A stretch of 64,000 nucleotides of DNA from Brasilonema sp. CT11. GTDB taxonomy: Bacteria; Cyanobacteriota; Cyanobacteriia; Cyanobacteriales; Nostocaceae. The stretch is taken from positions 1-64,000 of the forward strand of contig NZ_JABXYX010000014.1 in assembly GCF_017982655.1 (NCBI RefSeq), in the 5' to 3' direction. Shown piece after piece: positions 54,731-64,000 of the stretch. The position numbers and the translations under genes are program-made. Each line of letters opens with the position of its first letter. Positions within the stretch are counted from its first letter, which is position 1. The notes below the pieces were generated by a model. That model did no database searches. It was given only the letters and a program-made list of their open reading frames with translations, and had not been told where the DNA came from.

Positions 54731-57700
54731 ATGACTGGTACTTCAAATAATATAAACTATCGACAATTATTAAAAAATGCATATTTAGAGCTAACAGATA
54801 TGCGTTCTCAACTTGATGCTATTGAGCAAGCAAGAACAGAACCAATTGCTATTGTCGGTATGGGGTGCCGCTTTCCGGGAGATGCAAATAATCCAGAAGC
54901 ATTTTGGAATCTTTTGTACGAGGGAAGACATGCAACGCAAGAAGTACCATCAAATCGCTGGGATATTGATTTTTACTATGACCCAGATCCCGATGTACCA
55001 GGGAAGATGTACACGCGGTACGGTGGATTTTTAGATGAGGTAGACAAGTTCGATCCCCAGTTCTTTGGGATTTCTCCACGAGAAGCGACAAGTATAGACC
55101 CCCAGCAGCGGTTGCTTCTAGAGGTAACATGGGAGGCATTAGAAAACGCCTCAATTGCAGTAGAAAGTTTGAGAGGGAGCAAAACAGGAGTATTTATTGG
55201 AGTTGGCTTTGATGACTATTCACAATTAAGCATAAACTCTGGCGACCCGACCTGTATTGATGCTTACACGCTATTAGGTAATAGCCAAAGTATTGCTGTT
55301 GGTCGTTTGTCATACATCTTGGGTCTACAAGGCCCTACTATGCAACTAGATACTACCTGTTCTTCTTCGCTACTGGGAGTTCATTTAGCATGCTCCAGTC
55401 TGCGTTCAAGAGAGTGTAATCTCGCCATAGCGGGTGGGGTAAACTTGATGCTCTCGCCAACAACTACAATTGGCTTTTGCAAGCTGAAAGCTTTAGCTGC
55501 TGACGGACGCTGCAAAAGCTTCGATGCTGGTGCTGATGGCTACGTGCGGGGAGAAGGGTGTGGGATCATAGTGCTGAAGCGTCTGAGTGAAGCGATCGCA
55601 GACGGCGATAATATTTTAGCTCTGATTAAAGGTTCGGCGGTCAATCACGATGGTCAGAGCAATGGACTCACGGCTCCCAACGGTTCGGCTCAAGAAGCGG
55701 TAATTCGTCAAGCATTGTTCAATGCTGGGGTAGAGCCAACTCAGATCCAATATGTAGAAGCTCATGGAACGGGGACACCTTTGGGAGACCCCATCGAAGT
55801 GTTAGCCTTGGCAAAGGTATTAGCTCAAGGACGCTTAGAGAGCGATCGCCTAGCGATTGGTTCGGTAAAAACCAATATTGGTCATTTAGAAGCAGCAGCC
55901 GGGATAGCAAGTCTCATGAAAGTAGTGCTTGCTCTCCAGCACAAGTTAATCCCACCCACTTTACATCTGCAACAGCCGAATCCCTACATTCCTTGGCAGC
56001 AACTCCCGATTGAAGTGCCAACTGTGCTTACTCCTTGGTCTGCAAAACAACAGCCTCGTCTGGCTGGGGTCAGTTCATTTGGCATGAGTGGGACTAATGT
56101 GCATTTAATTTTAGAAGAAACACCAATAAAAAGTCAAAATTCAAGTTACGCTTCCAGCGCACCAAAGGTGCGACTCAAAAGTCAAAATGAAGATGTTATT
56201 GAGCGTCCTTACCACCTACTCACCCTCTCTGCAAAAAGTGAGTTGGCTCTGCAAGTTCTTTCCAACCGTTATCAAACTTATCTGAAGTCTAATCCGGAAG
56301 CATTCATAGCAGATGTGTGTTTGACGGCGAATACCGGGCGATCGCATTTTGCCCACCGCCTCGCTGTCGTAGCGCGAACAACCGCAGAGTTGGGCGAAAA
56401 GTTGAGCGCGATCGCTGCTGGTAACGAAACTGTTGGACTGGTAAGCGGACAAGTATCTAGAAAACGTCCGAAAATAGCGTTTTTATTCACGGGTCAGGGT
56501 TCCCAATATATCAATATGGGACGCGAACTCTACGACACTCACCCCATTTTCCGTCAAACATTGGATCAGTGTGATGAAATTCTTCGCCCATTCCTGGAGC
56601 ATTCACTGTTAGAAGTACTCTATCCTCCTCAAGTAGGGGAGCTGGGGAGCTGGGAAGGTGGGGAGAAGTTTGTTGAAAATTCTCCCTCATCTTCCTCATC
56701 CATGCCTATTGATCAAACCGCTTATACCCAAGCTGCGCTGTTTGCTTTTGAATATGCCCTGTATCAATTGTGGAAATCTTGGGGGATTGAACCAGATGTG
56801 GTTATGGGTCATAGCGTTGGGGAATATGTTGCGGCAACTGTAGCAGGGGTTTTTAGTCTGGAAGATGGACTCAAACTCATCGCCCGTCGAGGACAGTTGA
56901 TGCAGCAGCTGCCACCGGGAGGCGAGATGGTTTCGCTGATTGCATCCGTTGAGGAAGTGCAGCATATTATAGCACCATTACAAGACAAAGTGGCGATCGC
57001 AGCCATCAATGGGCCGGAAAGTGTAGTGATTTCGGGAGCTAGTGAAGACATTGGTACTATTTGCCACCAGTTAGAAGCACAGGGAATCAAGACGAAGCGT
57101 TTACAAGTATCCCATGCCTTCCATTCCCCGCTGATGACACCAATGTTGAAGGAGTTTGAGCAAGTAGCCAATCATGTCACCTACAAACAGCCCGAGATTC
57201 CATTAGTATCCAATGTCACTGGACAACTAGCTGACGAGCAGATTACCACAGCGGAATACTGGGTAAGTCATGCGTGCCAAACGGTACGGTTTGCCACTAG
57301 TATGCAGACATTACATCAGCAAGGGTATGAAGTCTTCTTAGAGATTGGAGCCAAGCCGATTTTGTTGAGTATGGGTCGTCAATGCTTACCAGATAACGAG
57401 TGTTTTTGGCTACCTTCTTTACGTACAGAAATACCAGAATGGCAACAACTGCTTTCTAGCTTGAGTCAATTATACGTTCAAGGAGTCAAAATTGATTGGT
57501 TAGGGTTTGAGGGAGACTCTCCGCACGCGAAAGTTGTACTACCGACTTATCCGTTTCAAAGACAGCGCTATTGGATTCAACAAGTAGAACAAACAATGAA
57601 TGAAAAAGACTTGGCTGTAAATGGCAACAAACAGAAGTCAAAGTTAGATGCGACTCCCACACCTAGCAGACGAGAAGAAATTTTAGCTACATTACAAGCC

Positions 57701-60700
57701 TTAGTCGGGAATTTACTGCAAGTTTCCCCATTAGATGTTAACATTCATGCTCCTTTTCTGGAAATGGGTGCAGATTCTATTATTCTCGTTGACGCCGTGC
57801 GTCAGATAGAAAACACCTATGACATCAAAATTACAATTCGTCAGTTATTTGAAGAGTTGACAACTATTTATACATTAGCTACGTACATAAACCAAAATTT
57901 ATCTTCACAATGGGTTGAGCCATCGCCTCAACGATCTAATTTAAACGTACAACCACAGCAGCCAGAGCAACTAACCTCTGCTCACTCAACTCCTGAATCG
58001 AGCCTTCATAGTAAACAGGATTCTGAAGACAAAGGAACAATATCGTCTGAGACAACCTTAGAACGAATTATGACGCAGCAGATCCAAGCTATGTCTCAGT
58101 TAATGTCTCAGCAATTAGAGGTTTTGGGCGGCAACGGTTCGACTTCAAAAAGTTCATTGTCATCCCATGAACAGTTTCAATCCACTCCAGCTATAACGCC
58201 TGCTGTTGATTCGCAAAAGAAAGAGCAACACAACCAAATCTCTGAAGCAACATTTTCCTCGACAAGAGCCAAGCCGGAGCTAAAGCAACCCTCACCTCAG
58301 GTATTTTCACCTCTTTCTTCTCCAGGCGCAGATATTCAGGCAAATGTACTCAGTCTGCGACAACAACATCATATAGAAATACTGAGCGATCATTATAACA
58401 AGCGCCATCGAAAATCAAAACAGCTTGCACAAAGCTATCGTCCGGTACTAGCTGATAGCAGAGCTACAGCTGGGTTCCGTCTCTCCATTAAGGAGATGGT
58501 TTATCCTATCGCTGGAGAGCGAGCGGAAGGTTCTAGATTTTGGGATGTGGACGGGAATGAGTATGTAGATATCACTATGGGATTCGGGGTGCTTCTTTTT
58601 GGACATGATCCACAGTTCGTTACTGAAGCTGTTGAAAAGCACTATCAACAAGGTTTAAAAATTGGTCCACAGTCTAAGTTAGCAGGAGAAGTTGCCCAGT
58701 TAATTTGCGAACTGACTGGTATGGAGCGTGTTACTTTCTGTAATTCAGGTACAGAAGCAGTGATGACAGCGCTACGTCTAGCACGCTCGGCGACAGGTCG
58801 TAGTAAAATTGCTTTATTTGCTGGTTCCTATCACGGTCAGTTTGATGGAATCTTAGCCACAGCGTTAGAGGGTAAGATTAAAGCTGTACCCCTGGCTTCA
58901 GGAGTATCTCAGAACTTTGTTGAAAATGTTTTAGTACTGGATTATGGAAATCCAAAATCTATTGAGATTTTGCAAGTCCATGCTCAAGAATTAGCTGCTG
59001 TATTGGTTGAGCCTGTGCAGAGCCGCCGACCGGATTTACAGCCCAAAGAGTTTTTACAGCAGTTAAGGCAATTGACTCAAGCATCAGGAACAGCACTGAT
59101 TTTTGATGAAGTTCTCACAGGGTTTCGGATACATTCAGGTGGGGCACAAACATGGTTTGGCGTTAAAGCAGATATTGTCACCTATGGAAAAATTATTGGC
59201 GGTGGGACTCCAATAGGAGTGGTAGCAGGGAAAGCCACCTACATGAATGGAATTGATGGTGGTTTGTGGAACTATGGAGATGCTTCGTATCCACAAGCAG
59301 AAAAGATATTTTTTGCCGGAACCTTCAATAAAAATCACACAGGCATGGTTGCGGCATTAGCAGTGCTTCAGCATCTCAAGAAACAAGGCCCTAAACTTCA
59401 GCAGCAGTTAAATCAGCGCACATCGCAGTTAGCCCAAACACTTAACTCTTACTTTGAAGAAGAAGATGTGCCCATCCGCATTGTGCATTTTGGATCGCTG
59501 TTTCGTTTTGCTTTCTCAGGAAATCTAGATTTATTTTTTTATCATTTAATTGACAAAGGTGTTTATATCTGGGAAGGGCGTAACTGTTTTCTTTCTACAG
59601 CACATACTGATGCGGATATTAATTATGTTATCCAAGCAGTCAAAGATAGTGTCAAGGAACTGCGGAATGGTGGTTTTTTCCAGTCAGGTTTAAGCGAGTT
59701 ACTAACAACAAATAAGATCACTAGTGGAACATCAAGCGATTTGATACCAGCCCTTTCGGATAAAAACTTTACGCCATCCGCCTTCTCAGATACGCAACAA
59801 ACAATTGATGCAGAAGCCAGTGAGGAATTGACACATCTAAGGGTAAGTCGAGACGAGTGCCATCTCAGAGATTATATGCCTACCCCCTCAGAGATTGGCG
59901 ATCGCCTTGTGTCGGAGTTCAATCAAGTAACTTGCCAACAAAATGTCAAAGTTTATGGAGAAGCAGTAGCTCAGTTGGAAGCTCTAAGCATTACCTATGT
60001 TTTGAGAGCATTCCAGCAAATGGGATGGGAATTTCAACCTTCCGGACGCTTCTCAACAAAATTTATTGCAGAGCAATTAGGCATCATTGAGCAGCACCAA
60101 CGGTTGCTGGAGCGCTTACTGGAGATGTTGGTAGAAGAAAAAGTGCTACATCAAGTAGATGATCATTGGGAAGTCACTCAGGTAGTAGAGATTCAAAACC
60201 CACAAGCACAAGAAATTGCATTTTTGGCTCAATACCCAGAAGTAGAAGTAGAACTGACCTTGCTCCAGCGTTGTGGTCAGAAACTCGCACAAGTTTTACA
60301 GGGAGAGTGCCACCCATTGGAGTTGTTGTTCCCAAAGGGTAATTCAACCGCGTTAACCAAACTATATCAGGATTCGCCTGGGTCTCAAGTGATGAACACC
60401 TTGGTGCAAAAGGCAGTTTCTGGAGTACTGGAGCGTTTACCACAGGAATGCAGGGTGCGAATTCTGGAAATTGGCGGCGGAACTGGGGGAACAACATCCT
60501 ATATTCTGCCTCAACTGCCAGACCATCAGGCAGAATACGTGTTTACCGATCTCTCCGCTGTGTTGATTTCCAAAGCTCAAAAGAAATTCGGCGACTATCC
60601 ATTTGTATGCTGTCAGATTTTAGACATCGAGCAAGATCCTAAAACACAGACGGATGAATTTCGTCAGTACGATTTGATCATAGCGGCTAATGTGTTGCAT

Positions 60701-63700
60701 GCTACCAAGGATTTGCGTCAGACATTAAAGCATATACAGCAGTTGTTAGTTCCAGGCGGGCTGCTAGTACTGTTAGAAGTAACCGTTCGCCAGCGCTGGT
60801 TGGATTTGACATTCGGGTTGACAGAAGGTTGGTGGAAGTTTGCCGATCTAGATTTGAGACCATCTCACCCTTTGCTTTCTCCTTACCAATGGCAGGATCT
60901 ATTAAAGGAAAGTCAATTTAAAGAAGTTGTAACTATTCCTGATAACCAACAGCAGGTAGGAATTCTATCCAAACAAACTGTCATCATAGCATCGGCTGCA
61001 TCTGAAGTTACTCTCACTGAAGCTCAAAAGCAACTCTGGATATTAGCTCAGTTGGGAGAAGATAGCTCAGTTGCCTATAACGAATCTGTAACGTTGCAAT
61101 TACGAGGTTCGTTGAACGCAACAGCAATAAACAAGGCGATACAGAAACTAGTTGACCGCCACGAGGCACTGCGAACGAAAATCAGCCCCAAGGGGGATGT
61201 GCAAGAAGTATTACCTACTTTCAAAGTCGATTGTCCTGTATTAGATTTCAGTTGTGTAGAGGGTGATCGCACTGTTAAAGTCGCCCAGTGGCTCGACCAA
61301 GAAAGCCAAAAACCCTTTGATCTGACTCAGGGTTCTCTGTTGCGTGTGCATCTGCTCAAATTAGAGCCAGAAATCCATTTATTGGTTTTGAGCGCTCATC
61401 ATATCGTCATTGATGGCTGGTCAATAGGAGTCATTCTCCGAGAATTGGGGGCTTTGTATTCAGCCGAGTCTCAAGGAATGGTTTGCCACCAGAATCCCCC
61501 GAAACAATTTCGGGAATACATAGAGTGGCAAAATCAGCATTGCCAGATGCAGGAGATGAAAACTCACCAATCCTACTGGTTAGAGAAATTGACCGCACCT
61601 CCTGTTTTAGACTTACCCACTGACCGCACTCGCCCACCCATACAAACGTATAACAGCAGTCGGAAAACCATAACGCTTGATGCTCAAGTGACCACCAACC
61701 TCAAACTGTTCAGTCGGCAACAGGGTTGCACCTTATTAATGACCCTGCTGTCGGTTTACATGACGTTAATTCACCGCCTCACGGGACAGAACGATATTAT
61801 TATTGGAGTTCCGACATCTGGGCGATCGCTCTTGGGGGGTGAGGGAATGGTTGGTTACTGTGCCCATTTATTACCGATACGCAGTCAGTTGACGGGTAAT
61901 CCTACGTTTGGAGAATATCTTAAACAGATGCGGGGTGTTTTATTAGAAGCTTACGAACACCAAGATTACCCCTTTGCCCAATTGCTAAATCAACTGAACC
62001 TACCAAGGGATACTAGTCGTTCTCCCTTGGTTGACGTGAGCTTGAATTTAGAGCCGCCGATTAATCTGCCACAGATGTCTCAACTGGACGTTAGCTTATC
62101 GCCTCCAGTCGTTAAATTTAAGGATCTGGATCTCTCTTTAAATGTCGCAGAGATAGCAGGTGAGCTATTAGTTGAATGTGATTATAATACCGACTTATTC
62201 AATGCAGACACCATTGGGCGTTGGCTGAGTCATTTCCAGACTTTGCTGCAAGCAATTGTCACCCAGCCAAAACAACATCTGAGAGAATTACCTCTACTGA
62301 CTGCTGACCAACGGCATCAGTTATTAGTCGAGTGGAATGATACTCAAGCTGAGTATCCCTTTGATAAGTGTATCCATCAGTTGTTTGAGTCACAGGTTGA
62401 GCGCACCCCCGATGCAGTGGCGGTGGTGTTTGAAAATCAACAACTTACCTACCGCGAGTTGAATTGTCGTGCTAATCAATTGGCGCATTACTTGCAAATT
62501 TTGGGTGTGGGAGCTTCGGTGCTGGTAGGGTTGTGTGTGGAACGTTCACTGTTAATGGTGGTGGGACTTTTGGGCATTCTCAAAGCAGGTGGGGCTTATG
62601 TGCCACTTGACCCAGAGTATCCCCAAGAGCGTTTGAACTTTATGCTCGAAGATGCTCAAGTTCAAGTGCTGCTGACTCAACAGCCACTCCTTGAGAGACT
62701 ACCTGAGCATCACGCGCCGCTTGTCTGTTTGGATACTGATTGGCAACTTATCTCCCAGTCGAGCGCTCTTGACTTGGTTAATAGTACCATCCCAAAAAAT
62801 TTAGCATATATAATTTATACTTCTGGTTCTACAGGTCAGCCTAAAGGAGTAATGATTCAACATCACTCCCTAATTAATATTACGCAGACAGCAATTGTTG
62901 AATATGGATTAAGCAATAGCGATCGCTCACTCCAGTTTTCCTCTATTAGTTTCGATGTGGCGGCAGCAGAAATCTATCCCTGCCTGAGTTGCGGTGCAAC
63001 CTTAGTGTTGCGAACCGATGAAATGTTGAGTTCTGTACAGATGTTTATCGAAAAATGCAGGGATTGGGATTTAACAGTGTTAGACTTGCCAACAGCATAC
63101 TGGTATCAGGTAACTACTGAATTAGCCAATGCCAATTTGCTGTTACCTGATTCCATCCGGCTGGTAACTATTGGCGGAGAGCGTCTGCTCAAGCAACAAT
63201 TAAGAATCTGGCAGCAACATATAGGTGAGTATCCTCAGCTAATAAACGCATATGGTCCGACTGAAACGACTGTAGCCGCAACGCTATGCAAATTACCGGG
63301 TTCAGCCACAACAGAAATTGATGAGCAAAACATCCCAATTGGATACCCCATCCATAATACTCAAATATACATACTAGACCAATACCTACAACTAGTCCCC
63401 ATTGGTATAGCAGGAGAACTGCACATTGGTGGTGCGGGTTTGGCACGAGGCTATCTCAACCGCCCAGAATTGACACAAGAAAAATTTATCCCTAATCCCT
63501 TTAGTACAAACTCAGATTCACGGCTTTACAAAACAGGAGATTTAGCACGCTATTTGCCTGATGGCAACATTGAGTATCTAGGACGTATTGACAACCAAGT
63601 CAAAATCCGTGGCTTCCGCATTGAGTTGGGAGAAATTGAAGCAGTACTAAACCAACATAGCAATGTGCAAACATCTTGTGTTACCGCCCGTGAAGACACG

Positions 63701-64000
63701 ACCGGGGATAAACACTTAGTCGCCTACGTGGTGCCATATCAACAGCACACACCCACAAACCGTGAACTCCGCCAGTTCCTCTCCAGTCTACTGCCTCTTT
63801 ACATGGTACCAAAAGCTTTTGTGGTACTAGAAACTTTGCCACTAACATCCAACGGCAAGGTAGACTACCGCTCCCTGCCTGCAGCAAATTTAGAATCTCA
63901 ACTGCTAGACAAATTTGTTGCCCCACATACATCAATCGAAAAAACGGTTGCACAAATTTGGGCTGATGTCCTTAAACTAGAGCAAGTAGGCATTTACGAT
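54731..64000 (+). CDS. Hybrid PKS-NRPS megasynthase, partial (KS-AT-ACP-AMT-MT-C-A...)
   Basis: Open from ATG 54731 to the window end, 3090 codons; the frame is the same at every domain checked. KS: about 35-460, active Cys210 in DTTCSSSL, His345 and His385. AT: about 580-890, GHSVGEY Ser695 and malonyl-type HAFHSP. ACP: Ser1016 in MGADSI. Aminotransferase: about 1243-1655, PLP Lys1487 in YGKIIGGG. Methyltransferase: about 1710-2090, ILEIGGGTGG. Condensation: about 2095-2530, HHIVIDG. Adenylation: about 2545-3010, IIYTSGSTGQPKG. PCP begins at the edge. No KR/DH/ER, so the beta-keto group would be transaminated, giving a beta-amino fatty acyl start of a lipopeptide, as in puwainaphycin/laxaphycin/iturin-type pathways. 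Confidence 0.92.
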   Translation, partial: MTGTSNNINYRQLLKNAYLELTDMRSQLDAIEQARTEPIAIVGMGCRFPGDANNPEAFWNLLYEGRHATQEVPSNRWDIDFYYDPDPDVPGKMYTRYGGFLDEVDKFDPQFFGISPREATSIDPQQRLLLEVTWEALENASIAVESLRGSKTGVFIGVGFDDYSQLSINSGDPTCIDAYTLLGNSQSIAVGRLSYILGLQGPTMQLDTTCSSSLLGVHLACSSLRSRECNLAIAGGVNLMLSPTTTIGFCKLKALAADGRCKSFDAGADGYVRGEGCGIIVLKRLSEAIADGDNILALIKGSAVNHDGQSNGLTAPNGSAQEAVIRQALFNAGVEPTQIQYVEAHGTGTPLGDPIEVLALAKVLAQGRLESDRLAIGSVKTNIGHLEAAAGIASLMKVVLALQHKLIPPTLHLQQPNPYIPWQQLPIEVPTVLTPWSAKQQPRLAGVSSFGMSGTNVHLILEETPIKSQNSSYASSAPKVRLKSQNEDVIERPYHLLTLSAKSELALQVLSNRYQTYLKSNPEAFIADVCLTANTGRSHFAHRLAVVARTTAELGEKLSAIAAGNETVGLVSGQVSRKRPKIAFLFTGQGSQYINMGRELYDTHPIFRQTLDQCDEILRPFLEHSLLEVLYPPQVGELGSWEGGEKFVENSPSSSSSMPIDQTAYTQAALFAFEYALYQLWKSWGIEPDVVMGHSVGEYVAATVAGVFSLEDGLKLIARRGQLMQQLPPGGEMVSLIASVEEVQHIIAPLQDKVAIAAINGPESVVISGASEDIGTICHQLEAQGIKTKRLQVSHAFHSPLMTPMLKEFEQVANHVTYKQPEIPLVSNVTGQLADEQITTAEYWVSHACQTVRFATSMQTLHQQGYEVFLEIGAKPILLSMGRQCLPDNECFWLPSLRTEIPEWQQLLSSLSQLYVQGVKIDWLGFEGDSPHAKVVLPTYPFQRQRYWIQQVEQTMNEKDLAVNGNKQKSKLDATPTPSRREEILATLQALVGNLLQVSPLDVNIHAPFLEMGADSIILVDAVRQIENTYDIKITIRQLFEELTTIYTLATYINQNLSSQWVEPSPQRSNLNVQPQQPEQLTSAHSTPESSLHSKQDSEDKGTISSETTLERIMTQQIQAMSQLMSQQLEVLGGNGSTSKSSLSSHEQFQSTPAITPAVDSQKKEQHNQISEATFSSTRAKPELKQPSPQVFSPLSSPGADIQANVLSLRQQHHIEILSDHYNKRHRKSKQLAQSYRPVLADSRATAGFRLSIKEMVYPIAGERAEGSRFWDVDGNEYVDITMGFGVLLFGHDPQFVTEAVEKHYQQGLKIGPQSKLAGEVAQLICELTGMERVTFCNSGTEAVMTALRLARSATGRSKIALFAGSYHGQFDGILATALEGKIKAVPLASGVSQNFVENVLVLDYGNPKSIEILQVHAQELAAVLVEPVQSRRPDLQPKEFLQQLRQLTQASGTALIFDEVLTGFRIHSGGAQTWFGVKADIVTYGKIIGGGTPIGVVAGKATYMNGIDGGLWNYGDASYPQAEKIFFAGTFNKNHTGMVAALAVLQHLKKQGPKLQQQLNQRTSQLAQTLNSYFEEEDVPIRIVHFGSLFRFAFSGNLDLFFYHLIDKGVYIWEGRNCFLSTAHTDADINYVIQAVKDSVKELRNGGFFQSGLSELLTTNKITSGTSSDLIPALSDKNFTPSAFSDTQQTIDAEASEELTHLRVSRDECHLRDYMPTPSEIGDRLVSEFNQVTCQQNVKVYGEAVAQLEALSITYVLRAFQQMGWEFQPSGRFSTKFIAEQLGIIEQHQRLLERLLEMLVEEKVLHQVDDHWEVTQVVEIQNPQAQEIAFLAQYPEVEVELTLLQRCGQKLAQVLQGECHPLELLFPKGNSTALTKLYQDSPGSQVMNTLVQKAVSGVLERLPQECRVRILEIGGGTGGTTSYILPQLPDHQAEYVFTDLSAVLISKAQKKFGDYPFVCCQILDIEQDPKTQTDEFRQYDLIIAANVLHATKDLRQTLKHIQQLLVPGGLLVLLEVTVRQRWLDLTFGLTEGWWKFADLDLRPSHPLLSPYQWQDLLKESQFKEVVTIPDNQQQVGILSKQTVIIASAASEVTLTEAQKQLWILAQLGEDSSVAYNESVTLQLRGSLNATAINKAIQKLVDRHEALRTKISPKGDVQEVLPTFKVDCPVLDFSCVEGDRTVKVAQWLDQESQKPFDLTQGSLLRVHLLKLEPEIHLLVLSAHHIVIDGWSIGVILRELGALYSAESQGMVCHQNPPKQFREYIEWQNQHCQMQEMKTHQSYWLEKLTAPPVLDLPTDRTRPPIQTYNSSRKTITLDAQVTTNLKLFSRQQGCTLLMTLLSVYMTLIHRLTGQNDIIIGVPTSGRSLLGGEGMVGYCAHLLPIRSQLTGNPTFGEYLKQMRGVLLEAYEHQDYPFAQLLNQLNLPRDTSRSPLVDVSLNLEPPINLPQMSQLDVSLSPPVVKFKDLDLSLNVAEIAGELLVECDYNTDLFNADTIGRWLSHFQTLLQAIVTQPKQHLRELPLLTADQRHQLLVEWNDTQAEYPFDKCIHQLFESQVERTPDAVAVVFENQQLTYRELNCRANQLAHYLQILGVGASVLVGLCVERSLLMVVGLLGILKAGGAYVPLDPEYPQERLNFMLEDAQVQVLLTQQPLLERLPEHHAPLVCLDTDWQLISQSSALDLVNSTIPKNLAYIIYTSGSTGQPKGVMIQHHSLINITQTAIVEYGLSNSDRSLQFSSISFDVAAAEIYPCLSCGATLVLRTDEMLSSVQMFIEKCRDWDLTVLDLPTAYWYQVTTELANANLLLPDSIRLVTIGGERLLKQQLRIWQQHIGEYPQLINAYGPTETTVAATLCKLPGSATTEIDEQNIPIGYPIHNTQIYILDQYLQLVPIGIAGELHIGGAGLARGYLNRPELTQEKFIPNPFSTNSDSRLYKTGDLARYLPDGNIEYLGRIDNQVKIRGFRIELGEIEAVLNQHSNVQTSCVTAREDTTGDKHLVAYVVPYQQHTPTNRELRQFLSSLLPLYMVPKAFVVLETLPLTSNGKVDYRSLPAANLESQLLDKFVAPHTSIEKTVAQIWADVLKLEQVGIYD

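Overview
The window is chromosomal DNA from a filamentous, very probably heterocyst-forming cyanobacterium (Nostocales; genus not determinable by eye). Evidence: abundant GCGATCGC (HIP1-type) octamers, dense cyanobacterial intergenic repeats, cyanobacterial flavodiiron genes, and a small exported protein carrying the RGSGR pentapeptide of the PatX/PatS heterocyst inhibitors.

Layout. 1-9 kb: a short-chain dehydrogenase, tRNA-Val(GAC), coding relics including an IS200-type transposase start, and a 0.6-0.7 kb segmental duplication that places the same promoter-like region in front of two unrelated small genes. Then come a small membrane ORF, an outer-membrane-barrel-like protein, an RDD/pentapeptide-repeat membrane protein and exported hypotheticals. 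9-21 kb: a secreted AroQ-gamma-type chorismate mutase, an ABC-F ATPase, gpmI, secG, a zinc metalloprotease, a zinc-ribbon miniprotein, an EmrAB-like efflux pair and an SLH-fasciclin-barrel surface protein. 21-29 kb: a repeat-rich gap with two MITE-like elements, a glycosyltransferase, an MFS transporter overlapping recO, deoC, a P-loop/DUF697 membrane GTPase and a 66-residue protein with a clear terminator. 29-38 kb: a methyltransferase, patX, an FAD oxidoreductase, an antitoxin with a PIN toxin broken by an in-frame TAG, a zinc alcohol dehydrogenase and a PiT phosphate transporter. 38-50 kb: a two-partner-secretion adhesin flanked by an inverted pair of MITE-like repeats, a TPR/coiled-coil protein with 174-bp tandem repeats, and a flv3-flv1 flavodiiron pair in which flv3 has lost its 5' third. 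50-64 kb: the start of a large lipopeptide pathway running off the right edge.

Most interesting content: (1) the lipopeptide assembly line: a FAAL-acyl-CoA dehydrogenase-ACP fusion followed by a KS-AT-ACP-aminotransferase-methyltransferase-C-A megasynthase of at least 3090 codons with no stop inside the window. The predicted start of the product is a beta-amino fatty acyl chain. (2) Heterocyst-related signals: patX with an upstream TCCGGA box, and TCCGGA-N17-TGTA(A/G)T promoters in both duplicated regions. (3) The truncated Flv3, which keeps the C-terminal but not the N-terminal diiron ligands, beside an intact Flv1-type partner. (4) Repeat sequence captured in frame inside coding genes (PiT transporter, PKS acyltransferase, KS-AT linker).

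All functional calls are made by eye from sequence; no database search was run.
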